The notes under the pieces are model-generated. The model ran no database searches and was not told the origin of the DNA. It saw only the letters and a list, made by a program, of their open reading frames with translations. Made by a program: the position numbers and the translations under genes. From positions 9,765,589 through 9,829,588 of the forward strand of contig CM038725.1 in assembly GCA_021613375.1 (NCBI GenBank): a stretch of 64,000 nt of DNA, read 5' to 3'. Source of the DNA: Megaleporinus macrocephalus. Its lineage: Eukaryota > Chordata > Actinopteri > Characiformes > Anostomidae. Numbering within the stretch: the first letter of the stretch is position 1; each line of letters begins with the position of its first letter. This document shows, one piece after another, positions 34,596-45,844 of the stretch.

Positions 34596-34717
34596 AGTGG
34601 TGGTGGGATGTCCTCATGGGAGATCCAAAAATCATGGGGCCCAAAATCTCTGAGTATCTTTAGTATCAGGAGTGCTACCAGAGATTTTGGGCCCCATGAG
34701 GAGATCCCACCACCACT
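34596..34717. repeat. Compact hairpin (foldback) element, 122 bp
   Basis: The left arm starts agtggtggtgggatgtcctc, then atggg. The right arm, reverse complemented, reads agtggtggtgggatctcctc, then atggggcccaaaatctctg. Arms of about 39 bp are nearly identical apart from a short insertion in the left arm, and the loop is about 40 bp. Confidence 0.85.
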
Positions 34718-35506
34718 AAAAACACCAACCCTGACAATATAACAGTGCAGATATGCAACATTCTGCAGTGGAATTCACAATTTGCTGCAAGACTAATACC
34801 CATCTTTTAATGTAATAGTAAGATTATTGGAAAATTCTCTTAACATTAATAAGTTAATTAAAATAAGGATAACTTCAATGTACATGAACGTCTTCAATGT
34901 AAAGAAATTAACATTATCATATATGAAACAATACACACAGAAGAATTAAATCAGCCATACCAACCAGAAAATAAACAGTGAAATGCAAATTTAAAGGCCT
35001 GACGGTGGCGCTAGAGTAAAGGTCAAGTGGTCACCGAATAAATACACTTCTTAGACCAGGCACAGTCAGGGACAAGCGATGTTGCATGAATAGCTTGCTG
35101 AAAATCTGTCTGCCTTGACTCCATGATGATCAAAAGAGGAGCGAAGTGTAAATACTCAGAATTGTCTGTGAAGATATTGAGTTAGTGATGTTTAGGGAAC
35201 AAAAGTCGCCTACTTTACTATGAACTATGCTATTTTCCACCACTCACAGACTACAACTACCTTTCTCTGTAGGAAACTGGGTGACATACTGTCGCTCTTT
35301 CTTTTCTCTCTTCAGTCTTTGGAAGCCAGATTTTTATTTAATAAGCTCAGACATGATGATCCACCGGGACTCCTCACTCTAGCAATTCACTGCTAGCCAA
35401 CACTGTTCAGATCCTCTCCAAACAGAATCAGTCGAACAAGCCGGTAGCAGGATGCCAAAATATGTTTCCTGTTTGTTTCCCATGAAGCCCAAAAGTTAAA
35501 ATCATG
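34718..35506. other. No recognised feature
   Basis: Noncoding; no repeat or frame of interest seen. Confidence 0.4.
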
Positions 35507-36015
35507 TACAGTACTGTGCAAAACAGGATTATATTTAAAAAAGCTATTTTTTCCAGTCAGGAAGCTTTCATTTGCTTAGTGTTAAATATTTAAACAGTAT
35601 TAATACAGTAAATAGTGCTTCTACCTACATCAGTGTGTTTATTGAACCCTTTCCAAGCTTCTCCTTGTGGAAACAACCCAGTATTATTTACAGTTCTCAT
35701 CTAATACCTGCTTTGACTGCTCAGTACTTCATTAAGCTAAATCAAGATTGCTGCTGAAGGAACTGAATACATTTATACAATGTCTGGGGCGTCCAGGAGA
35801 AATCTGGAACCTAACTTTATTCTTCAAACTGGAGCTCAAGATATGATCTACTTCTCTCACAATAAGATATTTATGTTACTTTGTATTGTATGTATGGTTA
35901 TTTACATCTGTTCTAATCATATCTGGTGTTCTCACTGGTGAAAATACATTTATTGATCAGATAAAGGCTTTTAAACGATCAGCTTATGTGCCTCAGACTT
36001 TTACACAGTGATGTA
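35507..36015 (+). mobile_element. MITE family M1, copy 5 (both ends present)
   Basis: The left end is tacagtactgtgcaaaa; the right end reverse complemented is tacatcactgtgtaaaagtc. The interior agrees with copy 3 (tttgactgctcagtacttca, gtctggggcgtccaggagaa) and is longer at both sides, so it may be closest to full length. The 61-codon frame at 35572-35757 is inside it and not a gene. Confidence 0.82.
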
Positions 36016-37040
36016 CTCAGTGGTCTAGTAATGCTGGACTGTTTGTTTCCATCAATCCAATCATCTTGAAACGTTCATCTAATTTAAAAACAGCTGATGG
36101 AGTTCAAAAATATAAACAACGTGTAGTGACCATTTACAGTGGAACCTGGAAATGACAGTTTAGTGAAACTTCATCAAATCGAATAGCTACTTGCTTGGAC
36201 TGATCATGTGATGCTGCAAGCCTGGAGAGCCAGTGCTGGTGTGTGTGTGACTTTGCAAAAACTCATTACAACATTTCTCCCCATGTCGTAAAAGCGACCA
36301 TGCCCCGCAGCGTACTTTTTCAAAGACCTCCTCAAGCCCCTGTGGTGCACTTAGACGGCAGCTGGCAAGAGTTTGTTAACGTAGCCGAGTTCGAGGGCAT
36401 CCAAATGAGCCTCTTCTGCTAATCAAAAGAAGACCAAAGGAGTCTCCTTTGGTCTCTATGTGACCTCTTTTGAAATTCCAGTGTTAGTGGAGTGGGTATC
36501 TCCCTGATTGCATAACAATAGCATGCGCTTAGATAGCGCTGGTCAGCTCACAACTGCTCTGATGCATACAAAGCCCTCGTTCCAGTCAAAGCTATTTAAA
36601 CACAATTGCAGGAGAACGCAGAGAGGAGCTGAACTGGAGCTACCATATGCTGGTCCTTTATCTAATACAAGGGATTAAGTCGTATTTCCCTCCTAGTGAG
36701 AAAGTGGCCAATAGCGGCCTCAGGGCAGCAGGATGCACCTCCGTACTGTTAATCATGGATTTTTATGGATGCACCTTTAGAGTCATGGAGTTGGTTTTAG
36801 TTCTGAGACAGCATTATGGACACAAGACAAGTAGCTACACTGCTGAGAATAAAGAATGGTCCTGGTTTTAAAAGTTTAGTACTAGTACCTTTACATTGTA
36901 TGCAAGTTCATTAGCCTAATAATAGAAATAATAATAATAATAAGAAGAATAACAATATTAACATTAACATTCTTATTTGCAATAGAAACCATTCTTGAAC
37001 AACAGATTCTTCACCAAAGAACCATGTTGGTGCCTGTAAA
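36016..37040. other. Unique-looking noncoding DNA with an OCT-SOX-like site
   Basis: No repeat seen. 36290-36640 has balanced composition. At 36507-36521 attgcataacaatag contains the 12-base core TTGCATAACAAT of a composite POU/SOX site. Frame 36647-36871 (74 codons) has no domain. Confidence 0.4.
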
Positions 37041-37260
37041 TTGACCAATATTGGCTAAAACTAAAAGCTGGATAGCGTAATGATTGCTGAGCTGATGAGA
37101 CTATATTTCTGATTTTCTCTTCCCCAAAGCGGATTTATCCTGTTTTCTCAGTCATGCGTTTCTTGTCACGGAGGTTATAACATTGCTGCTTGCTTCAGAG
37201 CCAGCTCTGCCAACTCTGAAGCCAGAGAAAATGAGGTGTTGTGATGCCGTGGTGGAAATT
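37041..37260 (+). repeat. Diverged duplicate, copy 1
   Basis: It shares ccaatattggctaaaactaa, actatatttctgattttct and agagaaaat with 39367-39585, in the same order and orientation and over the same length. Identity is moderate. It could be a segmental duplication or two copies of an unnamed repeat. Confidence 0.7.
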
Positions 37261-37908
37261 AGTAATGGTGTAAAATGGATGGAGGGAAAACCACAAGCTT
37301 CTCTTCTACTCCTCAGTTCGTTACGTTCATGCAGACAAACGTTAGGTCGCGTGTGCCAACCCAAACACATTACGAAGAGGGGACGTGGAATTATTTACCC
37401 ACTCCAGTTTACTCAAACAGAATTAGGCAAATGAAGGATAATTCGAACGGCCAGAGGAATCTTCGTCCTCCTGCTTACTGGAAGCATTCAAATTCTTAAC
37501 GCTTTAGAATTTGGATTCAAATCAGTCATCAGATGTTTTTTTTTTGGTATGATATAATCTATGCTGTAGTTTTCTGCTGATATTTAGTATTTTATAGACA
37601 TTTCAGGACACGACAGTATTAAGACTTAACCTGAGTTTCTGCCTGCTTGAAAAAGAGTCCTTCTCACTGAAGCCTGAGATCAAGTCATCAATATAATTCC
37701 ACTTAGATAAGGGGCTACAGAAAGTATGTTTTGCCATGACACTTGTCGATTTCTCCCAATACCTGGACCTTTTTGCTTCCAGGCTACGGCAAACCTGGAC
37801 AGCCAGTTTAAAAATGGTTGGCTGGACATGCAAACGTTCAATAGCTGTAGATTAAACAAAACTTATCAAATGTTATTAGTAGTAAATTTGGTAGTAATAA
37901 GATAATTC
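37261..37908. other. No recognised feature
   Basis: Noncoding. Several overlapping frames on both strands (37152-37499) and a minus frame at 37603-37833 without domain similarity. Confidence 0.4.
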
Positions 37909-38649
37909 CAAGGGTTTTAAAAGTATTCACATTCATTACTCAGGTGGAGGTATAGATACTAGGGTTTAAAAATACTTCTGTAGAAGTTGAAGTATTAACT
38001 CAAGCTTTTTACTCCAGTAAAAGTGTAAAAGTACTGCTTTCAAAACTACTTCAAGTATAAAAGTAATGTAAGGAAAAAATGCCATTAAGGACAAAAGCTT
38101 AGGCCACACCACAGGGGTCTGTAGTGCACTAGCCCACCTCCCCAAAACCCCCATTCTTCTGAAAGCCATAATGACTATAATGTTATATTAAAATGTTAAT
38201 GTTGGTAAATTTGGGATGCGCTAGGCTTCCTGTTTCAGACACATATACACCCATTGAACACGAATGTAGTTTAGTACAATGTAAATATATTAAAGAAGCA
38301 TATCTGTGTACTACTGAGCATTAACATGTGTTTCATGGAGCAGAAGATATGATGACTAGTTGTCTATAAGTATTTTAATGGTGCAAAAAGTCAAACTTCA
38401 AAGGCATGTTATCAATAACCTTTACTGGAATGTAAAGGTACATGAATGAAAACAAGCTGAAATGAAATAGGAGTAACGAGACTATGTTTATAATGTAAGG
38501 AGTAGAAAGTACTGATAACGGAGTGTAAATTTAAGGAGTAGAAGTAAAAAGTCAGCTGAAAAATAATTACTCCAGTAAAGTATAAATAACCAAACTTTCT
38601 AATTAAGTAAAGTAACAAAGTATTTGTACTTCATTACTTGACACCTCTG
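37909..38649 (+). mobile_element. Non-autonomous hAT element (copy B), near-ancestral form
   Basis: Flanked by a perfect 8-bp target duplication, gataattc at 37901-37908 and 38650-38657, which fixes both ends and the hAT assignment. Same left and right arms as copy A. At the array site (38494-38548) it holds about one and a half 36-bp units: aatgtaaggagtagaaagta, then ctgataacggagtgtaaatt, then taaggagtagaag. Confidence 0.9.
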
Positions 38650-39366
38650 GATAATTCACTGTACTATATACAGTATTTAGGAATTCTGATTTTAAATTGT
38701 TCCCAAGGATTAAGGCAAAATTCTTGGTTCCTATAATCTGCGGCAACAACATGTAATCATCTCAGGCCGCTGTTGTCCACACATTCTTAAACCTCAATAG
38801 CAGTCATATTTCAAATTATGTTGGTGGTAATGCAACATATTTTAAATAATATTTGCTGCCACCATTCCAGGCTTTCCAGAAGGCAGAGAGTGGCACTATT
38901 TCTTATGAGGTTGGTTCCACACATTGGAAACCAAAACATGGCTGGTGGATTCCAGTTTGTTTCTAATTATGCTCTTAATTACTGGTCTAGTGCATTAGAT
39001 CTTCAGTTTAGCTCCTGAAGTCCTAACCAGTGATAGAGCTCATTTGTTTGAAGAAATCCTGATGGCATCATTTTCTTTTTTTAAAAATTGAACACATTTG
39101 TGTAAGAATTTCAGTTTAAAACATTCAGAAATGAACTACAATTATAGACAGAATGTGAAGAAGATTTCTGTGTTTTGTATGGCAGAGATGCCTATAAGTT
39201 CAGCATGCTAACCAGTTAGTCTTGTAACTCAAGACAGAAGAAGTAATGCTGCCCTGATAGTGTATACTAAATTCTTGTCAATCATGTTGAAGGTTCAGCT
39301 CCTGCTTATATCATATAAAGACAGACAGTCAATAAAAGAAAGAGATAAAAGAATAGAATGATGTCT
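38650..39366. other. No recognised feature
   Basis: Noncoding; a 66-codon frame at 38818-39018 shows no domain. Confidence 0.4.
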
Positions 39367-39585
39367 GTAAAACCAATATTGGCTAAAACTAAAAACTGGA
39401 TAGTTTAATGATCGCTTTAAAGATTGATTAACTATATTTCTGATTTTCTATATTTCAAAGCATATTTGTATTGTATTCTCAACCATACATTTCTCGTCAC
39501 AGTGTGGATTATGATTTTAACATTGCTTTAGAGACAGACAGGCAGCTAATGACTGAAAGAGAAAATGCAATGATGGTTGAAGCTG
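39367..39585 (+). repeat. Diverged duplicate, copy 2
   Basis: Second copy of 37041-37260, about 2.3 kb downstream in the same orientation (ccaatattggctaaaactaa; actatatttctgattttcta; gagagaaaatgcaatgatgg at corresponding places). Confidence 0.7.
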
Positions 39586-40611
39586 GTAAGTGACCATTAT
39601 AAAGACTGCTGGTGTCGTCTGCGTATAGTAAGAAACCACATTCGGCAGCAAACAAAAGAAGAGATGTAAATAAAAGCAAAACAAGTGTTAAAATTGGTGA
39701 TGCTTTTCACAGGAGAGGCTTTTGGGGAAAACTTGATGCTAAACTCATCAAGTTTCTTCCAGACTGGTAAAGAGGGAAGAGAAGAGACCAATTTTTTTGG
39801 TAATATGTTGCTCCCATCTTACAAACTGCTCTTTAAACCACAAAATAAGATTATTTCTTAAGTGCATGCACAGTTTAAATGCAACAGCTATGATTATTAT
39901 TTTATAATTATTCGATTGTTTGTCTTCTCTGAAGTCCTAGAAGGCTCAAGAGTTCCCCTCTGCTTTTAGTCCACTTGCTTGAATTTCAGATAATGACCAA
40001 AGCAAGCAGTGAAACAGGCAAAACTCTTTAGTGGTTAGAAAAACACGAGCAGAATGTGTTAGACTATAACACAGAAAACCACTATAAGCCTATGATCTTA
40101 TATGAGCCTGCACACCTGGCCTGGGAAAGAAATGTATCTATCTTTTTCCTCTTAATCATCTCTCTTTGAGATAATGATGCTGATGGGTGTCTTGGTCCAA
40201 CCCAAAGGCCTGATAAGTTCTGTTTAACCATCAGGTCAGGCCATCTGGCTGGAAGATACAGATGTGTTCAAATATGGATGTCCTGGCAGGTGCTACAACT
40301 CTCTGAAACAGCAGGCAAGTCAGTAGCTCCTCATCCATCTTATGAGCAGACCTACTGTGTAAGAGGAAGAGGAGGTTATCTGTTGGGATACGTGCTTGAC
40401 ATTCTGTCAAGATAATGTTTTAACTTGGCATCTTAGTCTTTCCTGCCTGGAGGAGGACTCCAATCACAGTGAGTGTAGATGTAGAGGAGCACCGCTTGGT
40501 GCCGAGTAGATTGGTGATAAGCTGTTTTGCTTGTGATTGACAGGTATGGCCACACTTATTTTAACTGTTATACAAATCCACCATATTATATTTAATATTA
40601 GAAACTGTGGA
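39586..40611. other. No recognised feature
   Basis: Noncoding, 1 kb. Nothing recognised until the LINE fragment begins. Confidence 0.4.
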
Positions 40612-41075
40612 GACTTGTGTATCTATTACTGTAGTGCTCTCCTAACTGGACTTCCAAAAAAGACAATCAAACAGCTTCAGCTGATTCAGAATGCAGCTGC
40701 CAGAGTTCTCACTAGGAGCAAAAGAAGGAAACACATCACACCCCCCCTCTTAAATCCTTACACTGGATAACAGTATGTTATAGAATAGACTTCACGGTCC
40801 TGTTACTGCTCTATAAATGTCTAAATGGTGTAGGACCAGCATATCTGTGTGATCTAGTTCAGCGATATGAGCCGAGCAGAACTCTTAGATGGTTAGGAAG
40901 TAGTCAGCTAGTCCTTCCTAAGCTAAAGACCAAACATGGGGAAGCTGTGTTTAGTTACTGTGTTGCTGTTAAATGGAATCAGTTGAGCGAGAGTATTAGA
41001 AGAGCCCCAACACTGGACACCTTTAAATCCAGACTGAAAACATTCCTGTTTGAGCAGCTCAGTTTAAAACTCTAA
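40612..41075 (+). pseudogene. L2 reverse transcriptase C-terminal fragment, frameshifted
   Basis: The first frame reads YCSALLTGLPKKTIKQLQLI, then QNAAARVLTRSKRRKHIT. A shift at a run of seven C (40741-40747) moves the reading to the frame HWITVCYRIDFTVLLLLYKC, followed by LNGVGPAYLCDLV. That frame ends FKSRLKTFLFEQLSLKL and a stop at 41073-41075. These are hallmark motifs of the C-terminal region of L2 ORF2 (LPKK, QLQLIQNAAARVLT, HW, FK..LKT.LF). Apart from this shift the frame is open, so the copy is fairly young, but it lacks the endonuclease and catalytic RT motifs. Confidence 0.85.
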
Positions 41076-41400
41076 CTCTTACTGAACTATTAGTTATTCA
41101 TTTTAAACCTCTTTCTTCATTTTTTATGTTTCATTTTCTTTCTTTGAAATATTTTATCAGCACACAATACAACAGCACTTTTAAACCTTATTCTTATTTC
41201 CTACTTCTAGCTTGCTATAACCATCTGAGTGCTTTACACTCAAGAAAAACAGCCTCAGCATATTTATTTATTTTAACTGATTTTTTTAATGCTTTGTTTC
41301 TTATTTCTTTATTTATGTAAAGCACTTTGAGTTGCCACTGTGTATGAAAAGTGCTATACAAATACATTTTCCTTGCCTTGCCTTGCCTTGTCTATATATG
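40612..41400 (+). mobile_element. L2-type LINE, 5'-truncated 3' end
   Basis: Contains the C-terminal part of an L2-clade reverse transcriptase, then a 3' UTR ending in agcactttgagttgccactg, then tgctatacaaataca and a (TTGCC)n tail at 41381-41400. This 3' end (a stem-like 'aagtgctatacaaata' followed by a short microsatellite) is standard for fish L2/Maui-type LINEs. It is severely 5'-truncated, as usual for LINE copies. Confidence 0.85.
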
Positions 41401-41579
41401 TATCATATATGGGTCTGAGTACATATGTATATGTATAATATTAATATGTATATCTAAACACATACATGCAATATTAATATACCTGTATATGTAATAAAAA
41501 CAAATACAGTAATTTGCTGTTTACATAAACAAAAATCTGTCCTTTTATTTTTAGAATACTATGTAACGTCATATATATT

Positions 41580-41950
41580 TTTTCACCAGTAACAACACCA
41601 GATATTATTAGAACAGAAGTAGATCATATCTTGAGCTCCAGTTTGAAGAACAAAGTGTAGTTCCAGATTTCTCCTGGACGCCCCAGACACTGTATGAATG
41701 TGTCCAGTTCCTTCAGCAGCAATCTTGATTTAGCTTAATGAAGTACTGAGCAGTCAAAGCAGGTATTAGATGAGAACTGTAAATAATACTGGGTTGTTTC
41801 CACAAGGAGAAGCTTGGAAAGGGTTAAATAAACACACTGACACATGTAAAAGCACTACTTGCTGTATTAATACTGTTTGAATATTTAAAAAAATAATTTT
41901 TTAAATATAATTATGTTCCCAAGTGTCTAAAACCTTAGCAGTACACTGTA
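41580..41950 (-). mobile_element. MITE family M1, copy 6
   Basis: Reverse-oriented; acaccagatattattagaac, gagctccagtttgaagaaca and cttcagcagcaatcttgatt are present. The end on the plus strand is agtgtctaaaaccttagcag followed by tacactgta. A block of about 65 bp between gaacag and aagtagatca is missing compared with other copies. Confidence 0.78.
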
Positions 41951-41959
41951 CTGTATATG

Positions 41960-43504
41960 TAATATATGAGTTTTCAAAGCCAAAACTTGAACCTAACCCA
42001 AATTTTAACTTCAGTAACCAAAAAGATACCATTTAGTTTGTTCAGTTACAGTTAATGTTCAGATATTCACTTCTAGTTCTACCGTGTGTGACTATGTATT
42101 TGACGAATAATCTTTGATTTGATGTGATTGATTGAATTTGACCACAACACAGCGCTGATGTTGTCATGTTTGTTTGCAGAAGTTGGCCTCAGTGCACCGC
42201 ACATATTTAGTAATTCAGAATAGGCTTTGGTGTCTGACAGCTCATAAAACATGCAGCCAAAACAACATTTTTTAAATGGCCCACTGTCGGGTGAAAAATC
42301 CCAACCTGTCCAACATTCTGTGGGTGGCCGCAGTCTTTACTCACAATGAAAGCAAACAAACATGACTGACACTGAAGCCTCTCTGAGCTAGTTCCTACAA
42401 AGCCTTTAGCAGATAACAAGAGAAGAAAAATTCAGAGAAATAATAAAAATGATATTAATATTTATAAACTATACTAAAAACACAATCATCCTCATCTCAT
42501 ACGTCTCTCGGAGTTCCAGAAGTGGCACATTCAGTCCCAGCAGTGTTCCGAGCTTTCCACACACACACCCATTAAAATATGAATCATCAAATCTGTACAC
42601 CCAAGAAAAACAGGGACCCAGCTGCGATGAAAACAAGCAGGGCTCGTAAGCATGATGAACGCTTATTTTATTGATAAAAAACATTATTCAAATCTACTAC
42701 AGGAAGACCCACCAAATGTCAACAGCTTGCATACATATTGTGAAGCATATTCCGAGTGTTTGCAAGAGAGATTTAGACTTTGAATAATGAGGCTCAAGGT
42801 ATTATTGTTATAACTAATTTCTCTCTCTCACTTTCTCTTTCTTTTATTATTATCCTCTCTTGCTTCTTATCTCAGTCTTCTAGACATTGCTTTGGAGAGA
42901 GAAGCAGTTAATTTGCATGTGAAATAAATCAACACTGAAAAAAAAAAGAAAGAAGAAAAAAAAATATTTAAAAGTCTGGTTGCGCACAATGTCAAACAGT
43001 GTCCTTTAATTTAAGTATAATGACACAATCCATAATCTGGACAATGTCCAACGTCTTTTCTCTTTTGCTTGGTTCTTCCTCCAAATGTGGTCTATTGCAA
43101 CCTACTAGTTCGGACGTCTTAGATCTCACAGTAGAGCTAACACATGCTCCGCCGGGCTGCCGGCCAATGTTGGCATCACTCAAACCTATAATCTACTGGT
43201 CGTAGGATGAACTCATCGTAGGATGAAGCCTTACACACGTGTGCCACATGGTTGGGAGTCTGTGTCTTTGTGCTTTCTCTGACTAACAGAGACTGACTTT
43301 TAAATAGGTTGCAGTCATAAAGTGATCAAATGTGAAATCATTTAATAAATTCTACATTTATTAAACTGTACTTGCACCTGTACCTGTACCTGGTACAATA
43401 AACATTTTCTTATTTGCACAATTTAACAGTGGAATGATCAACAGAACTTAAATACTTGTCATTTATAGTGACTACACTGTGTACATATTATATTATATTA
43501 ACCA
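41960..43504. other. No recognised feature
   Basis: Noncoding 1.5 kb. It includes an A-rich stretch at 42935-42970. Opposing short frames at 42449-42684 and 42992-43205 show no domains. Confidence 0.4.
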
Positions 43505-43904
43505 GCCATCCACTGTCTTCCACTTCTTCCCGCTAGGTGGGGTCGCTGGGGGCTGTAGCTAATCCCAGCGTCATTGGGCGAAGACATGAATTATATTATA
43601 TTATATTATATTAAGTTATATTATATTATGTATAATACTTAATATAATTACTTAGAATGGGCACACATGGGCAATTTAGAGTGACCAGTCAACCTAAAAT
43701 GCATGTGTTTGGACTGTGGGAGGAAACCGGAGTACCCGAAGGAAACCCCTCAAGCACGGGGAGAACATACACACTCCACACAGAACGACCCAGACCGGGA
43801 ATCCAAGCCAGATCGCCTTGCTGTGAGGCGACAGTGCTGACCACTACACCACAGTACTAACCACTACACCACCATACTAACCACTACACCACCGTACTGC
43901 CTAT
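43505..43904 (-). mobile_element. HE1-like SINE, minus strand, split by (TATTA)n
   Basis: The minus-strand order is a tRNA-like head (gtggtgtagtggtcagcact), then tgtgtggagtgtgtatgttc, aaacacatgcattttaggtt and, at the tail, agcgggaagaagtggaagac. Between body and tail lies a (TATTA)n tract at about 43590-43632. The head region contains three tandem copies of a 20-21-bp block of the type ccactacaccaccgtactaa. The 67-codon plus frame at 43657-43860 is a shadow. Confidence 0.75.
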
Positions 43905-43962
43905 ATTATATTATATTATATTATATTATATTATATTATATTATATTATATTATATTATATA
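43902..43962. repeat. (TATTA)n microsatellite
   Basis: About twelve tandem TATTA units directly beside the SINE head; the same motif interrupts the SINE at 43590-43632 and occurs at 43483-43502. Confidence 0.9.
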
Positions 43963-44532
43963 GAATCATCATATTAACAATGTAGTTGTATCCTTGTATT
44001 TGTAGTTTTAACACTGTATTTATCCTTTTCTTTTTATATATCAGTACCTATATGTACTAGCTGGGATACATTTTCATGTTGTTGAGTCAACATCAAAGCA
44101 CCTTTGTATGTCGTTCTGCAGAAGAGTTGCTGCTAAATGCTGTAAATCTGATCGTAAATGTCAATTTACAAAAATAAAATTATTTATTTTCATTTGGAGT
44201 CATTTCAAATATGTTCTACTGGCTCGTTCATCAAAGCATTTGAACACAAAGTAATGAGCATCTGAGGTTTTATCCTGATGCTTCATTTATGTCCAGTGTT
44301 ATGACTCATATGCCTTAAAACGCTGTACATGTTTAGTGCCATACCAATAAGACATAAATCATATAGAAATATTTTAATTGTTATAAAAATACATGACAAA
44401 TAGGTAAAAATCCTCTACTAGTAGATCACATTCTAGCTAAAGCTAGATAATATAGTAGAGTTAAAGGAGTCTATGTTTAATAATAATAAATTAAGTATTA
44501 GTTAGTTTATATAATATGTTGTCATTGCCCAA

Positions 44533-44780
44533 AAAAAAAACATGCAATGTCCATTTTTGTTGATTTTTATTTTTCCACTTCATTTGAACAGAGTAGCTGC
44601 CGTTTATATTGTGTGAAAAATTCATAATGAATGGACCAATAGAAATGTTCCAAAATAGCTTGGAAATCATTCTGGTTCCATTGACTTACATTAAAAGTAA
44701 ACATCGTTTTTGTCTCTCCTGTAAAGTTACAATTTTAGAGAAACATGTTTTTTAATTAGACAGTGATGATATATGAAAGT
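44533..44780 (-). mobile_element. MITE family M2 copy
   Basis: On the plus strand gaatggaccaatagaaatgt, ggttccattgacttacatta and gtctctcctgtaaagtta appear in the reverse order and complement of the copy at 12298. It ends agacagtgatgatatat. The left part contains catgcaatgtccatttttgt, the probable other terminus. Confidence 0.7.
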
Positions 44781-45844
44781 TACTGGATATGTAAACCATG
44801 CTGGGGCCTACAAGTCTTAAGAGTAACTTCTACATAACATCTTGATTTATTGTTTTTATTATTATTATTATCATTATTATTATTATTAATGAAACTACTC
44901 AGCAGAGGAAACTATTACTCACATCATCCCTCTAGTTGCTCAGCCTACTTTCTCTGAGGTAGTATCCCCCCTTAGGTAAAGCATGTCCTACAGCACAGTA
45001 GAGCATGTTGGGAATGTGAGTTAATTACACTGTCATTAGTCGGTGTTCTGTATCATTAGAAAACCGCTCATCTCTCCTCAAATTATTAGCCGGCCACCAT
45101 TCTCAGCGTCATAAATCACCCCACAAGCTGCTCTCCTTTTCTTTATTATGACCATTTAACAGCCATTACTGACTCGGCCAAGACTGAAGAAAAGGTTACG
45201 TCACCAGACACTATGTATGGTCAGTGGCAGATTCATCACTGTTTCACCTCAAACAAGATTCTGTATCTCAACTCACAGACATGAGTAAATCTTTGGTCTT
45301 TGTATCTGGATTAAAACTAAGTCTAAGTATTTCCAATGAGTATTCACTATTGGGCACGTTACCCAGTCAGGAACTCAGACCCTTAAGTAATCATAAGTGG
45401 TCTTTAGTGTCCAAATTCTATGTTTTGTTGATTTTCTAGCAGATATTTTAAACATCCTCCACAGAGAACACGTTTCCACACTTTCTCTTATTTCCATTGT
45501 GTTAAAGCAGAGACATTATAAAGGAGAAGACAGGTCACTGGTGGAAATATGAATTAAGGAAGCTTGCCACAGTCAAATTGGTGTCTACTTGTGGGGAAAG
45601 TAATCCCTTTAGTGAAAAGAGGCAATTTACTCTGCTGGTTGGGGTGGGGGGGTGGGGGTGGGGGCATATTCCTCAGATCTGTCAGCCTCCTGACAAAATA
45701 AGACATTTGAAATATGTTTCCGGAACAGTAATCTGTCCTTCAGTTTTGAGTTTTGAAGTCTCTCCCCAGACCATAACTACCTGGCAGCATTGCCAAGACA
45801 ACCACAGCACTGACAGATTTTCTCATAAGGCTAAACTCAGCAAA
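44781..45844. other. Mostly noncoding, one conserved-looking stretch
   Basis: A (TTA)n tract at 44862-44890. 44990-45180 is rich in homeodomain-type core motifs (TAATTA, CATTAG, TTATTAG) and looks evenly composed. A G-rich run at 45645-45663. The 89-codon frame at 45578-45847 shows no domain. Confidence 0.4.
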
